A DNA stretch of 64,000 bases from Clostridiales bacterium CHKCI001 (GTDB lineage: Bacteria; Bacillota; Clostridia; Lachnospirales; Lachnospiraceae), in the NCBI GenBank assembly GCA_900045905.1, contig FCNS01000037.1, positions 186,001 through 250,000 of the forward strand. The letters run 5' to 3'. Shown here in pieces: positions 37,506 through 46,806 of this stretch. The translations under genes and the position numbers were made by a program. The notes beneath the pieces were generated by a model. It made no database searches. It saw only the letters and a program-made list of their open reading frames with translations, and was not told where the DNA came from. How positions within the stretch are numbered: position 1 is the stretch's first letter; every line of letters starts with the position of its first letter.

Positions 37506-37557
37506 AATAATGTGATAGAATAACACCATTTTCTTTGGCCCATTCTATCACATTATT
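37506..37557. repeat. Perfect 16-bp inverted repeat with 20-base loop
   Basis: AATAATGTGATAGAAT (37506-37521) is repeated exactly in reverse complement (37542-37557). There is no T-run on either side, so a terminator is not the obvious explanation; a regulatory or mobile-element origin is possible. Confidence 0.6.
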
Positions 37558-37699
37558 GAGATATAGATTAGTATTTTCTATTATTTTTTCTCTGTTCCTA
37601 TTACTCTTCCATGATCCATATAAAATACCTCATTATAAAGTTAGTTCATCTAAGCACCACTATCTTTTTATCAATAAAAATCCCCCTTCACTTTACAAT

Positions 37700-38344
37700 T
37701 TAAATTCCTTTTCGATATAATAAAAAAGAATAAGCGGTTGGAAGTACAACTAGGACAATTATAATTGCTAATATCCATTCTGACTGCCAAAATGCGTTTA
37801 AAATAAATACGACTCCTCCCAATATCCAAATCCAGCTTGCAAAGCGGTGTGTCCGATTCCAATTTTCTTCACTGGAAAGTGTCCATGGAAGACGAATTCC
37901 AACGGTATAGTTTTGCTTGCATTTTGGAAGATAGTTTCCGATCGCCACAAATAAAATACCAATAATTAAGTTCGTAAATAGTCCAATGTCCACTTGATAT
38001 CCAAGTGCAATTGCATAAATTTGAGCACAGATAATTAGTGAGACAACTGGAACAATCCATAATATTAACCCTAATATCTTATTGCTTATATTTTTCTTCT
38101 TTGGATCATTTAATATTGCAAATGCACAAACCCACTGCACAAGTAATAAAATTCCTGGCAATCCAAACACTGTAAATGGCTTACTACTCCATCCATTTGG
38201 TACATTATCTGTTCCAAAATGCGTTGCAATTGTATCTGGAAGTTGACTCCACAAGATTACTCCTATTAACACAGGAATCATTGTAATTAGACTCGTTAAA
38301 ATAATCGTAGTTCTAAATTCTTTCCAATTTTTTTTATTTTTCAT
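37700..38344 (-). CDS. SdpI-family membrane protein (DUF1648)
   Basis: The 214-residue protein has about six hydrophobic segments. QLPDTIATHFGTDNVPNGWSSK is the DUF1648 signature, and the C-terminal part has VGIRLPWTLSSEENWNRTHRFASW, the SdpI signature. In Bacillus subtilis SdpI gives immunity to the SdpC toxin and traps its regulator SdpR. Here it directly follows an ArsR/SdpR-type regulator (5-base gap), but no SdpC-like toxin gene is visible. GGAGAG supports ATG 38344. Confidence 0.87.
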   Translation of the reverse strand: MKNKKNWKEFRTTIILTSLITMIPVLIGVILWSQLPDTIATHFGTDNVPNGWSSKPFTVFGLPGILLLVQWVCAFAILNDPKKKNISNKILGLILWIVPVVSLIICAQIYAIALGYQVDIGLFTNLIIGILFVAIGNYLPKCKQNYTVGIRLPWTLSSEENWNRTHRFASWIWILGGVVFILNAFWQSEWILAIIIVLVVLPTAYSFLLYRKGI

Positions 38345-38349
38345 ATCGT

Positions 38350-38619
38350 TCACTCTCCTTTCAATTGTGAAAGCCAAAGCATAATTTCTTCCACTACTGA
38401 AATATTTAGTTCATAATAAATATAATTTTTATATTTTGTTTCAAATACAAGATCTGCTTTTTTTAATAGGTTTAGATGATAAGAAATCGTTGCTGCGGTC
38501 ATATCAAAATTACTTCCAATTTCTCCCGCAGACATACGCCCATTTTTCAGCAGAACCAGTATTTCCCTCCTTACTGGATCGGATAAAGCCTTAAAAGTAT
38601 CCACAAATGCCATTCTCAT
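38350..38619 (-). CDS. ArsR-family autorepressor, SdpR-like
   Basis: The 89-residue winged-helix protein reads FKALSDPVRREILVLLKNGR, then MSAGEIGSNFDMTAATISYHLNLLKKADLV, a typical ArsR HTH without the metal-binding Cys pair. Genes of this type sit before sdpI and repress it until the repressor is captured at the membrane. ATG 38619 and ATG 38613 are both possible. Confidence 0.87.
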   Translation of the reverse strand: MRMAFVDTFKALSDPVRREILVLLKNGRMSAGEIGSNFDMTAATISYHLNLLKKADLVFETKYKNYIYYELNISVVEEIMLWLSQLKGE

Positions 38620-38828
38620 CTCTTCTTTCTCAAAGCGAAACTGTTTACTATTTTCTGCATATCTATTTAGAAATTTATCTAATTAGATTATATAAAATTC
38701 TCTTATCTTTGTCAATCAATTCTTCCTTGTATTTCTTATTTTTTTCTCTTTTTTCTTGATACCACAAAAAATATATACACATCAATAAAAAACCGTTACC
38801 AGAACTCTTGTTTGCATACCATGATAAA

Positions 38829-38876
38829 AAAATGCATCTGGATTTGCTCAATAAAAAGCATTTCAAGATGCATTTT
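38829..38876 (-). terminator. typA terminator
   Basis: AAAATGCATCT and AGATGCATTTT form a perfect 11-bp stem. On the minus strand it is followed by seven Ts, just behind the typA stop. Confidence 0.85.
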
Positions 38877-38894
38877 GGGGAATGTTTTCTTTAT

Positions 38895-40724
38895 CTATTT
38901 TTTAAAAGATGCTCGTTTTCTCATTGTTGGATCTAAGATTTTTTTACGGATTCTTAAATTCTTTGGTGTTACTTCCAAAAGTTCATCCGTATCGATAAAG
39001 TCTAAACACTGTTCCAGACTCATAATCTTTGGTGTTGTCAAACGAAGTGCATCATCAGAACCTGAAGCACGTGTATTTGTTAACTGTTTCTTCTTACATA
39101 CATTTACTTCTACATCTTCTGGTTTTCCATTTTGACCAATTACCATTCCAGCATAGACTTTTTCACCAGGTCCAATGAATAAGGTTCCTCTTTCTTGTGC
39201 ATTGAACAGACCGTATGTGATGGATTCTCCTGTTTCAAACGCAATTAAAGAACCTGATTTACGATATTGAATATCACCGCGATATAATTCATATCCCTCA
39301 AATATTGTATTCAAAATACCGTTGCCCTTTGTATCCGTCATAAATTCACCACGATAGCCAATTAATCCACGGGATGGAATTAAAAATTCCAGACGTGTAT
39401 ATCCACCATTAGCAGTGCTCATTCCTTGTAACTCTCCTTTGCGAGAACTTAATTTTTGGATTACACTGCCAGAAAATTCATCTGGAACATCAATATAGGC
39501 AAGCTCCATCGGCTCCAACAAACGGTTTCTCTCATCTCTCTTTGTAAGAACCTCTGCCTTACTGACTGCAAATTCATATCCCTCTCGACGCATATTTTCA
39601 ATTAATACGGATAAATGTAATTCTCCACGACCAGAAACTTTAAAACAATCTGGACTGTCCGTCTCTTCCACACGAAGTGATACATCTGTATTTAATTCAC
39701 GGAATAATCGCTCACGCAAATGGCGGGATGTGATAAACTTACCTTCTTGACCTGCTAATGGACTATCATTTACCATAAATTGCATTGCAATCGTAGGTTC
39801 TGAAATTTTCTGAAATGGAATTGGCTCTGGATTTTCTGGAGAGCAAATCGTATCCCCAATATGAATATCTGCAATACCTGAAATTGCTACAATCGAACCA
39901 ATTCCCGCTTCTGTAACTTCTACTTTCTTTAAGCCATCAAACTCATACAGTTTGCTAATTTTTACTTTTTTCTTTTTATCTAAATCATGGGCATTAACAA
40001 TGACGCATTCCTGATTTACCTTAATGCTTCCATTATCAACTTTACCAACCCCAATTCGTCCTACATACTCATTATAATCAATCGTACTTATCAGTACCTG
40101 TGTACCAGCTTCTGGATCTCCTTCTGGGGCTGGAATATGTTCCAAAATTGTCTCAAATAACGGAACCATATTTTCATGCTTATCATTCAAATCGCGAACT
40201 GCAAATCCAGCCTTTGCAGAAGCAAATACAAATGGACAATCTAATTGCTCATCACTAGCATCTAAATCCATCAATAATTCCAATACTTCATCAATTACTT
40301 CGTCTGGTCTGGCTTCTGGACGATCAATTTTATTAATACATACAATTACAGATAAGTCCAGTTCTAACGCTTTGCGTAGCACAAACTTTGTCTGAGGCAT
40401 TGGTCCTTCAAATGCATCTACTACAAGAATTACACCATTTACCATTTTTAACACACGTTCTACTTCGCCGCCGAAATCTGCATGCCCTGGTGTGTCGATA
40501 ATATTAATTTTCGTATCCTTATAAAATACTGCGGTATTCTTGGAAAGAATCGTAATTCCACGTTCTCTTTCAATATCATTGGAATCCATTACTCGTTCCT
40601 GAACTTCTTGATTTGCACGAAATACACCGCTTTGTTTTAATAATTCATCTACTAATGTTGTTTTACCATGATCTACATGTGCAATAATTGCAACATTTCT
40701 AATATTCTCTCTCTTGGTTTTCAT
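38895..40724 (-). CDS. typA: Translational GTPase TypA/BipA
   Basis: The 609-residue protein has the G1 motif [17 protein letters not shown], switch [13 protein letters not shown]3 [16 protein letters not shown] and G4 [11 protein letters not shown]-like domains and the BipA-specific C-terminal region ([19 protein letters not shown], in part, then [12 protein letters not shown]) follow. It binds 70S ribosomes and helps assembly and growth under stress. Length is standard. A dispersed repeat copy lies about 110 bases upstream of its start. Confidence 0.96.
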   Translation of the reverse strand: MKTKRENIRNVAIIAHVDHGKTTLVDELLKQSGVFRANQEVQERVMDSNDIERERGITILSKNTAVFYKDTKINIIDTPGHADFGGEVERVLKMVNGVILVVDAFEGPMPQTKFVLRKALELDLSVIVCINKIDRPEARPDEVIDEVLELLMDLDASDEQLDCPFVFASAKAGFAVRDLNDKHENMVPLFETILEHIPAPEGDPEAGTQVLISTIDYNEYVGRIGVGKVDNGSIKVNQECVIVNAHDLDKKKKVKISKLYEFDGLKKVEVTEAGIGSIVAISGIADIHIGDTICSPENPEPIPFQKISEPTIAMQFMVNDSPLAGQEGKFITSRHLRERLFRELNTDVSLRVEETDSPDCFKVSGRGELHLSVLIENMRREGYEFAVSKAEVLTKRDERNRLLEPMELAYIDVPDEFSGSVIQKLSSRKGELQGMSTANGGYTRLEFLIPSRGLIGYRGEFMTDTKGNGILNTIFEGYELYRGDIQYRKSGSLIAFETGESITYGLFNAQERGTLFIGPGEKVYAGMVIGQNGKPEDVEVNVCKKKQLTNTRASGSDDALRLTTPKIMSLEQCLDFIDTDELLEVTPKNLRIRKKILDPTMRKRASFKK

Positions 40725-40831
40725 AGGTTTTTCTCTTTTCTTTTTGAATTATAATTACTTACTCCACGGTTTTCTATTGTAACAAGGTTTTTCTTAAAAT
40801 GCAAGATTTTTTTATTTATCCACACGATAAT

Positions 40832-40869
40832 AACAAAAGAAACCTCTACTGGATAACCTATCCCGATAA
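40832..40869 (+). repeat. Dispersed palindromic repeat, truncated copy f
   Basis: AACAAAAGAAACCTCTACTG followed by GATAACCTATCCCGATAA keeps the left arm and the CGATAA end, with the right arm eroded. It lies between typA and the SPFH gene. Confidence 0.6.
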
Positions 40870-40879
40870 CATAAATAGA

Positions 40880-40898
40880 CATAGGGGCAACCCCTATG
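40880..40898. terminator. Hairpin behind the SPFH gene
   Basis: CATAGGGG and CCCCTATG pair around CAA, close to the SPFH gene stop. The following tract is only moderately T-rich, so terminator strength is uncertain. Confidence 0.55.
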
Positions 40899-40910
40899 CC
40901 TAAATTATTT

Positions 40911-41858
40911 TTATTTATCTACTGCGCCAACTTCAGTTAAGAAACGAACCATTCCTGCCAATCCCTGAATCTCGGACGGAATAATAATCTTTGTAGCCTT
41001 TCCATCGGCAGCCTTTGCAAATGCTTCCAAACTCTTTAGTTGAATGACTGAATTATCTGCCTGAACATTCTTAATAAACTGAAGACCATCTGCATTTGCC
41101 TGTTGTACTTTTAGAATTGCTTCTGCTTGACCTTCTGCCTCTCGAATCATTGCTTCCTTCTTAGCTTCTGCACGAAGGATTGCTGCCTGTTTTTCTCCTT
41201 CTGCATCTAAGATCATGGAAGCTTTCTTACCTTCTGCTACCAGAATTGTGGATTTCTTCTCTCCTTCAGCCTTCAGAATTGCTTCACGTCTTTCACGTTC
41301 TGCCTTCATCTGTTTTTCCATTGCATCTTGAATTGCTGGAGGTGGAATAATATTCTTTAATTCCACACGAGTTACTTTAATTCCCCATGGGTCCGTTGCC
41401 ACATCCAAAGAAGCACGCATTTTTGTATTAATTGTTTCTCTAGAAGTTAATGTCTGGTCTAATTCCAAATCACCAATAATATTACGAAGTGTAGTTGCTG
41501 TCAGATTTTCAATTGCCATCATAGGATTTGCTACACCATATGTATACATCTTTGGGTCAGTAATCTGATAGTATACTACAGTATCAATCTTCATCGTTAC
41601 ATTATCCTTTGTGATAACTGGCTGTGGAGGAAAATCCACTACTTGTTCTTTCATATCTACTTTTTTTGCTACATGGTCAATAAATGGGGCTTTTAAATGA
41701 AGTCCTACTCCCCATGTTGTTAAATATCCACCAAGACGTTCCATTACATACGCCGAAGCTTGAGGAACAATCTTAACACAAGATGCAAGCACTAATAAAA
41801 TTACAAATATTAGCACTACTACTACAATAAACCCTACACTAATTGCTGCTGTTAACAT
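40911..41858 (-). CDS. SPFH/band 7 membrane protein (stomatin/QmcA-like)
   Basis: The 315-residue protein has one N-terminal transmembrane helix (residues about 8-26) and the band 7 domain (VPQASAYVMERLGGY, IENLTATTLRNIIGDLELDQ). A long charged alpha-helical stretch follows with repeated AEGEKKxxI-like units from about 195 to 260. Such proteins oligomerise in membrane microdomains and usually act with an NfeD partner, here encoded 15 bases upstream. No protease partner is adjacent. Confidence 0.92.
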   Translation of the reverse strand: MLTAAISVGFIVVVVLIFVILLVLASCVKIVPQASAYVMERLGGYLTTWGVGLHLKAPFIDHVAKKVDMKEQVVDFPPQPVITKDNVTMKIDTVVYYQITDPKMYTYGVANPMMAIENLTATTLRNIIGDLELDQTLTSRETINTKMRASLDVATDPWGIKVTRVELKNIIPPPAIQDAMEKQMKAERERREAILKAEGEKKSTILVAEGKKASMILDAEGEKQAAILRAEAKKEAMIREAEGQAEAILKVQQANADGLQFIKNVQADNSVIQLKSLEAFAKAADGKATKIIIPSEIQGLAGMVRFLTEVGAVDK

Positions 41859-41873
41859 AATTATCCACTCCTT

Positions 41874-42305
41874 TTATCTTTTTTCTTCTACAATCAATTT
41901 CACTCCGCTGATTCTCACAATCACTACTAGTTTTCCTGGAGGAATTACAACATCATCATTCGCTGACATTGCTGTCCATTCCTGCCCTTTCACAACAACA
42001 GTTCCAAATCCGTTGTTATTATCAATCATAGATGTAACTTTTGCAGTTTGACCAATCAAACTATCTACGTTCGTCTTTGTTATTTTCTTTTTCAACATCT
42101 GATCTGCAAATGGTTTCACTGCTAGCAACAATATAAGGGAAAGTGCTAAAAATACACAAAGCTGAATTTCCAAGCTTCCGCCAAGCAATGAAACAATCAA
42201 TCCCCCAATCGCTCCTACAGCAAACCAAATTGATACTAATTGTAATGTTGCAATTTCAAATGCAACAAGTATAACAAATACGATCAACCAATAAACATAT
42301 GCCAT
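41874..42305 (-). CDS. NfeD-family membrane protein
   Basis: The 143-residue protein has two or three N-terminal transmembrane segments and a C-terminal OB-like domain with LIGQTAKVTSMI, GTVVVKGQEWTAMS and GVKLIVEE. It is the short NfeD type without the ClpP-like protease domain. It precedes the SPFH gene as an operon partner; together they are thought to organise membrane domains. Confidence 0.9.
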   Translation of the reverse strand: MAYVYWLIVFVILVAFEIATLQLVSIWFAVGAIGGLIVSLLGGSLEIQLCVFLALSLILLLAVKPFADQMLKKKITKTNVDSLIGQTAKVTSMIDNNNGFGTVVVKGQEWTAMSANDDVVIPPGKLVVIVRISGVKLIVEEKR

Positions 42306-42361
42306 ATAAGCTCCCCCTTTCTATATATTTTAAGCAATGATAAAATACTCCGTTTTTATTA

Positions 42362-42404
42362 TTGTGATATGTAAAAGAAAGCTCCAGTGGAGGTTTCTTT
42401 TATT
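42362..42404 (-). repeat. Dispersed palindromic repeat, copy g
   Basis: On the minus strand it reads AATAAAAGAAACCTCCACTG then GAGCTTTCTTTTACATATCA and CAA. This is a near-complete copy in the opposite orientation to most others, in the gap between NfeD and the AgrC-like kinase gene. Confidence 0.7.
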
Positions 42405-42570
42405 GATTTATGGTAATTGTATTTTTCATTTTCTTAAGTTATTCTTATCATAGCATAATGTTTATTTTCTATCGATTGATGTCATAACTACCCTATATTT
42501 TTGTAATAATTGCGGGAATCATCATGAATAAAATAATTTTTCTATTTATCTTTTCATATTTTTTTATGAT

Positions 42571-43497
42571 TTAAAGTACATGATATAATACTACTCTTAA
42601 TGTAAACTCTCTTTCATCCCAGACTTGATCCATCGTCCCATTATTATCTTGAAGCAGTCGCTTCATAGTCTGATAGCCAAATCCATGCTGTGCCACTTCT
42701 TCTTTTCTTGTTACCAGGTTTCCGTTTCTATCCGTTTTTACAATTCCATCAAATGCATTTGTCACTTGAAGAAATAAATTTTTCTTCTCTATACTCATAT
42801 TGATTTTTATATAACGTTCTGTTCTTGGAAGATATCTACATGCATCTATTGCATTATCTAATGCATTTCCAAGAATTCCACATAAAATCACATCACTGAC
42901 TAATAATTCTGTAGGGATATTTAAATTACAATTCACTCGGATTCCAAGTTTTTTGGCCACACGAAGCTTATAATTGACAACTGCATCAACCGTGAAATTT
43001 CCCGTATGTGCAATCATTTTACCATTATCCAAACGATGAAGTGCTTTCGTTATAAACGTCTGAATACCTTGTAAGTCTCCCTGCTTCGCCATGACTTCTA
43101 ATGCTAGATAACTATTCTTCAGCTCATGTCGCTGTCTTCTTGTTTCCTCTTGGCTATGTGCAATTTCTTGATATTGCTTCGTATAATAAAGTACCTGCTG
43201 ATTGGTTAATTGCTGCTGCATTTCTTTTTTCACAACAATAATACGTTCCAATATATGCTGAATAATAACTAATATTGTTAAAAGTGTCGTAATTCCAATC
43301 ATTGCCGTTATTTCTAGTATTCCTTTTTGTGTAAAAAACAGATAGGAAGAAACGTTTAATATAATCCAAATCATTCCCCATGCCAGAACATAATAAGGCC
43401 TGCGATAAGGATGCCTTTTCCAGAGCAGTTTATAGTAGCCGTAAGTCAAATAAAGGAAAAAACCATTAGCCAATAATGCCATTAAAATATCATCCAT
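42571..43497 (-). CDS. GHKL sensor kinase, AgrC-like
   Basis: The 308-residue protein has three or so N-terminal hydrophobic segments and a short coiled region with the phosphoacceptor-like ETRRQRHELKNSYLAL. A GHKL ATPase domain follows with CGILGNALDNAIDACRYLP (N box) and HGFGYQTMKRLL. It is the cognate kinase of the LytTR regulator 21 bases upstream. The membrane domain is shorter than in peptide-sensing AgrC and no agrB/agrD genes are present, so the signal is unknown. Confidence 0.85.
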   Translation of the reverse strand: MDDILMALLANGFFLYLTYGYYKLLWKRHPYRRPYYVLAWGMIWIILNVSSYLFFTQKGILEITAMIGITTLLTILVIIQHILERIIVVKKEMQQQLTNQQVLYYTKQYQEIAHSQEETRRQRHELKNSYLALEVMAKQGDLQGIQTFITKALHRLDNGKMIAHTGNFTVDAVVNYKLRVAKKLGIRVNCNLNIPTELLVSDVILCGILGNALDNAIDACRYLPRTERYIKINMSIEKKNLFLQVTNAFDGIVKTDRNGNLVTRKEEVAQHGFGYQTMKRLLQDNNGTMDQVWDEREFTLRVVLYHVL

Positions 43498-43518
43498 TTT
43501 ATTCCTCTCCGTATATTT

Positions 43519-44250
43519 TTAGTGATTTTCTGTTTTCTCCACATACTTATAATATTCCCAAAACTCATTCCGAACTCTTACCCTATTTTTTTCACTAATA
43601 TTTAGAAGCGTCCCATCAATTAAGGCAACTCGTTCATATTGAAATGCTTCAATATTATCCACATTCACAAGATATGCTTTGTGAATTCGAAGGAAACGCC
43701 CATCCTTCAATTTTTCTTCTACTTTATCCAACTTATCATAATACTCATATTGTTTTTCCATTGTATGCACGACCACTTTTCTTCCTGCGCTTTCAAAATA
43801 CAAAATATCTTTTTGCAACACTTGTATCATCGTTTTTCCAAACTGAAAACGGTAATATGACTTCTGCTTTTCTTCAATTCGTTTCTGTGCCTTTAAAAAT
43901 ACATCTTCTAATTGTTCCTTTTGGAGTGGCTTTTTCAAGAATCGAAATGGCTCTACTTCAAACAACTGCATTAAATATTCCTCATAGCTTGATATATAGA
44001 CAATTAGCATATGGTAGTCTTTTTCTCTTATTTTTCGAGCTGTTTCAATGCCATCCACTTGTTTCATTTCAATATCTAAAAAAACCAGATCAAATCCAAT
44101 GCCCTTTTCAAAATCTTCTAATAATTCCTTTCCATCCGAATAAAGTTCTATTTGTATTTCATAATGATATTTTTTCTCTAATTCCTCTATGGATTGTTCC
44201 ATTTGACTTAAAAACCTCTGATCATCATCACAAATACCAACTTTAATCAT
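43519..44250 (-). CDS. LytTR-family response regulator
   Basis: The 243-residue protein has a receiver domain (VGICDDDQRFLSQM, phosphorylated Asp in LVFLDIEMKQVDG, Lys in FLKKPL). A LytTR DNA-binding domain follows, with QKDILYFESAGRKVVVHT, RFLRIHKAYLVNVDNI and LNISEKNRVRV. It is paired with the AgrC-like kinase that follows. Confidence 0.93.
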   Translation of the reverse strand: MIKVGICDDDQRFLSQMEQSIEELEKKYHYEIQIELYSDGKELLEDFEKGIGFDLVFLDIEMKQVDGIETARKIREKDYHMLIVYISSYEEYLMQLFEVEPFRFLKKPLQKEQLEDVFLKAQKRIEEKQKSYYRFQFGKTMIQVLQKDILYFESAGRKVVVHTMEKQYEYYDKLDKVEEKLKDGRFLRIHKAYLVNVDNIEAFQYERVALIDGTLLNISEKNRVRVRNEFWEYYKYVEKTENH

Positions 44251-44363
44251 ACTCCTTCTACCTCCTTAAATAGAGAGTTTCAACGATTTTCTCTATTTTA
44301 TTCTTCTGTATCTTTCTAAACTATTCTAACTCTAGATGTTTTTATTCAAAAATAACAGCATTG

Positions 44364-45017
44364 TCAATCAAACAAAATCGTTTCTTTTCCAACCATTCCA
44401 TAATAGAGCTGACGTTTTACTTGAATCTTTGCTCTACCATTTGTTCCCTCTATTATTTTTGTTTTCAGTTGTGTCGTTCGATCCACTGGGATAGGCACAG
44501 TCACCACAACAACATCCGTGTATTCGGTATCTGTTGATACCACTCCTTCCTGTGCGAGTAAATATTGTATTTTCCCAATTCCATTGTAATCAGTTGTAAT
44601 AACCAGCTCATCTGCCAGATGTTTCTCTATAATGACAGAATGAGCAAGTCCCTCCTGTACTGCCTTAGAATAAGCCCTTACTAGTCCTCCTGTCCCAAGC
44701 AGAGTTCCTCCAAAATACCTCGTCACAACTGCCACCACATTACAAAGTCCCTGACCACTCAGCACATCCAGCATTGGCTTTCCTGCGGTCTGTGCTGGCT
44801 CTCCATCATCACTACAACGCATGATCTCTTGTCTCTCTCCAATAATATAGGCAGAACAATTATGTCTTGCATCCCAATATTGTTTCTTTATCCGTTCAAT
44901 AAATGCAATCGCCTCTTCTTCACTTTCCACATGAGCAATCGTACCAATAAAACGAGATTTCTTTTCCACAATCTCTCCTACTCCACCCTCATAAATTGTC
45001 TTATAATCCTTTACCAT
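44364..45017 (-). CDS. IMPACT/YigZ-family protein
   Basis: The 217-residue protein has the UPF0029 signature: KKSRFIGTIAHVESEEEA, WDARHNCSAYIIG, CSDDGEPAQTAGKPML and VVTRYFGGTLLGTGGLVRAY, plus the C-terminal EF-G-like extension. Family members include the eukaryotic IMPACT regulator of GCN2; the bacterial role is unclear. It is a housekeeping gene, with a small membrane protein gene just upstream on the same strand. Confidence 0.9.
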   Translation of the reverse strand: MVKDYKTIYEGGVGEIVEKKSRFIGTIAHVESEEEAIAFIERIKKQYWDARHNCSAYIIGERQEIMRCSDDGEPAQTAGKPMLDVLSGQGLCNVVAVVTRYFGGTLLGTGGLVRAYSKAVQEGLAHSVIIEKHLADELVITTDYNGIGKIQYLLAQEGVVSTDTEYTDVVVVTVPIPVDRTTQLKTKIIEGTNGRAKIQVKRQLYYGMVGKETILFD

Positions 45018-45028
45018 ACTTAACTCCT

Positions 45029-45241
45029 TTAGATTTTACTAAATAGATAAACCGCAGCCCATATAACTGCAATAACAATTCCAATTGTTCCAACTAATCT
45101 CACAACATACAAATAAAACCCAGTCGGCTCTCCATCTTTTACTGAAAGGCAGTGTGTAATCTTCCACAATAAATTTGGTTTCCATACCATAAAGATTCCA
45201 AGCAACAATAAAATAATAAATCCAAATTCGCGCTTAAACAT
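45029..45241 (-). CDS. Small two-helix membrane protein (DUF6199-like)
   Basis: The 70-residue protein has hydrophobic helices at about residues 7-21 and 45-68, with KPNLLWKITHCLSVKDGEPTGFYL between. This resembles the DUF6199 family of small Firmicutes membrane proteins. Function unknown. It lies 11 bases before the YigZ-family gene and is probably co-transcribed. Confidence 0.65.
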   Translation of the reverse strand: MFKREFGFIILLLLGIFMVWKPNLLWKITHCLSVKDGEPTGFYLYVVRLVGTIGIVIAVIWAAVYLFSKI

Positions 45242-45296
45242 AGTGATCCCTCCCTTTAATTTTTCACTTCTTTACCCCAGAACATAACATAATAAC

Positions 45297-45503
45297 CTAT
45301 TTGTCAAATAGAAAGATATCCTCTATTGGTGCTTTCACAGCCCTTGAAATATCAATTGCTAATTTCAATGATGGGTTATACTGAGCTTTTTCCAACCGCA
45401 TTATCGTTTCGCGTCTTACTCCTACAATCTCTGCCAGCTGCTGCTGTGTTAATCCCTGAGCAACTCGATACATTTTTAAATTACATCTAAATTCTGTCCC
45501 CAT
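45297..45503 (-). CDS. XRE-family helix-turn-helix regulator
   Basis: The 68-residue protein is a single HTH: LKMYRVAQGLTQQQLAEIVGVRRETIMRLEKAQYNPSLKLA, in part, ending IEDIFLFDK. It is the short YozG/YgzD-type. It starts three bases behind a DUF3796 membrane protein, a pairing common in Firmicutes in which the regulator and membrane protein form one operon. Confidence 0.9.
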   Translation of the reverse strand: MGTEFRCNLKMYRVAQGLTQQQLAEIVGVRRETIMRLEKAQYNPSLKLAIDISRAVKAPIEDIFLFDK

Positions 45504-45506
45504 AGA

Positions 45507-46148
45507 TTACTCCTCTTTTTCATAGCGATATAACAAATAGCTACTAAGGAAAAGAACAAGCCCATAAATAAGGGAAATAGAAATTAACATGAAGATTGCA
45601 CACCACTCTATATTTTGTGAGAGCATACCCATCCCAACTAACCATATTACAACAAACAACAACACAAATCCTGTTCTATATGCTTTCACTTCTGCCTTTC
45701 TTTTATTTTCCTGATAAAGTTCATCTTCTAACGTATTTGAAAGCTTTCCTTCAAAAAAAAGCCCAAAAAGACCAAAGAAGACAAAAAATATAAAAGGATA
45801 AATAATTCCCCACTTATCATAGGTCCAAAATCCCATAAATCCTAAGAAACCAAATATTCCAAATATTCCGAAATAAGGTGGGACTTTTCTCGTATACTTC
45901 TTTCTAATATTTTTCTTCATCATGGAAGCTTTAAAAACAATAATTGTTAAGTAAATTACATAAAAAGCAATAAGAGCACCTATCATCAACATAGGAATAT
46001 CTTTTACAGAAAATATATATTCCGACAGATCCATCTTATTTACAAATCGTCCCTCATTAAAAAGAACAGAGTATATAATTCCTGTAATTAATAAAATAAT
46101 CAAACCAATTCCTATAAAAACAAGTTTTTTAATTTGTTTCTTTGACAT
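45507..46148 (-). CDS. DUF3796-like membrane protein
   Basis: The 213-residue protein has about six hydrophobic segments and a conserved-looking centre, PPYFGIFGIFGFLGFMGFWTYD, then IYPFIFFVFFGLFGLFFEGK, like DUF3796 proteins. ATG 46148 is eight bases behind GGAGG, so the longer frame to 46193 is not used. Function unknown; the adjoining XRE gene suggests an autoregulated pair. Confidence 0.7.
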   Translation of the reverse strand: MSKKQIKKLVFIGIGLIILLITGIIYSVLFNEGRFVNKMDLSEYIFSVKDIPMLMIGALIAFYVIYLTIIVFKASMMKKNIRKKYTRKVPPYFGIFGIFGFLGFMGFWTYDKWGIIYPFIFFVFFGLFGLFFEGKLSNTLEDELYQENKRKAEVKAYRTGFVLLFVVIWLVGMGMLSQNIEWCAIFMLISISLIYGLVLFLSSYLLYRYEKEE

Positions 46149-46700
46149 AATATTAACCTCCAAAAGTGACATTTTTGTATCTTTATATAACAAATATATC
46201 TCTTTTTAATTGGAAAGTCAATACTAATTTAGCATAAACATCTATTTTCTATCTGCTTATTAACTTTCTAATGCCCCAATAAACACTCTGTTTTTAGCAT
46301 TAATATTGATTCTACAAAATATTTGGGAGCTTTTTTATACTTCTCCCTGTTAAAGTCAAAAATTTCCATTTTGAGTTATCTTGTTTATAGCCTCCAATTT
46401 ACAAAATTATTATACCGCTATCCTAAATTACCCACAATAAAAATCTAGATTATTAAATTATTTTTTATTTATCTCTACTAATTTCCCAATAGTTTTATTT
46501 ATATTTTAGCATATACCTATTTTATTACAATAGTTTTGGTTGATTTACAGTATTTTTTTATATTATCTCAATTTCTTATATATTATTGTAATATTTTTCT
46601 ATACATGACCTATATTTTATATATATTAACCAATTATCTATTTCATTGTATTCTCAGATACTTATCTATCAAAATCGTTTTTTCTAATTTTCTACTGGAA
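46149..46700. other. AT-rich gene-free stretch
   Basis: Between the DUF3796-like gene and the PBP promoter I see only very AT-rich sequence with scattered stops in all frames. No convincing gene, terminator or RNA was recognised. Confidence 0.5.
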
Positions 46701-46714
46701 TATTCGTCTTTTTT

Positions 46715-46724
46715 TTGGTATACT
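46715..46724 (+). promoter_or_regulatory. Extended -10 promoter of the PBP gene
   Basis: TGGTATACT forms an extended -10 element about 285 bases before the PBP start. The -35 is poor. It fits transcription of the structured leader that begins about 80 bases further on. Confidence 0.5.
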
Positions 46725-46806
46725 ATGGTTATTGTATGCATTTGAAAAATTAGACGTTTTTTATGAATTTTACTTGTTAATTTATTATAAAAGTCCTGAA
46801 CAACAG

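Larger units (their letters stand above)
37304..37699. other. Gene-free region with repeat copy, terminator and inverted repeat
   Basis: The 396-base gap between aroD and the sdpI-like gene holds a truncated dispersed repeat, a probable terminator of the upstream minus-strand gene and a perfect 16-bp inverted repeat, listed separately. The remainder is AT-rich with no convincing frame or RNA. Confidence 0.6.

Noticed and set aside
42571-44250. Complete agr quorum-sensing locus
   Set aside because: No agrB or agrD is present on either side; neighbours are NfeD and an IMPACT-family gene.
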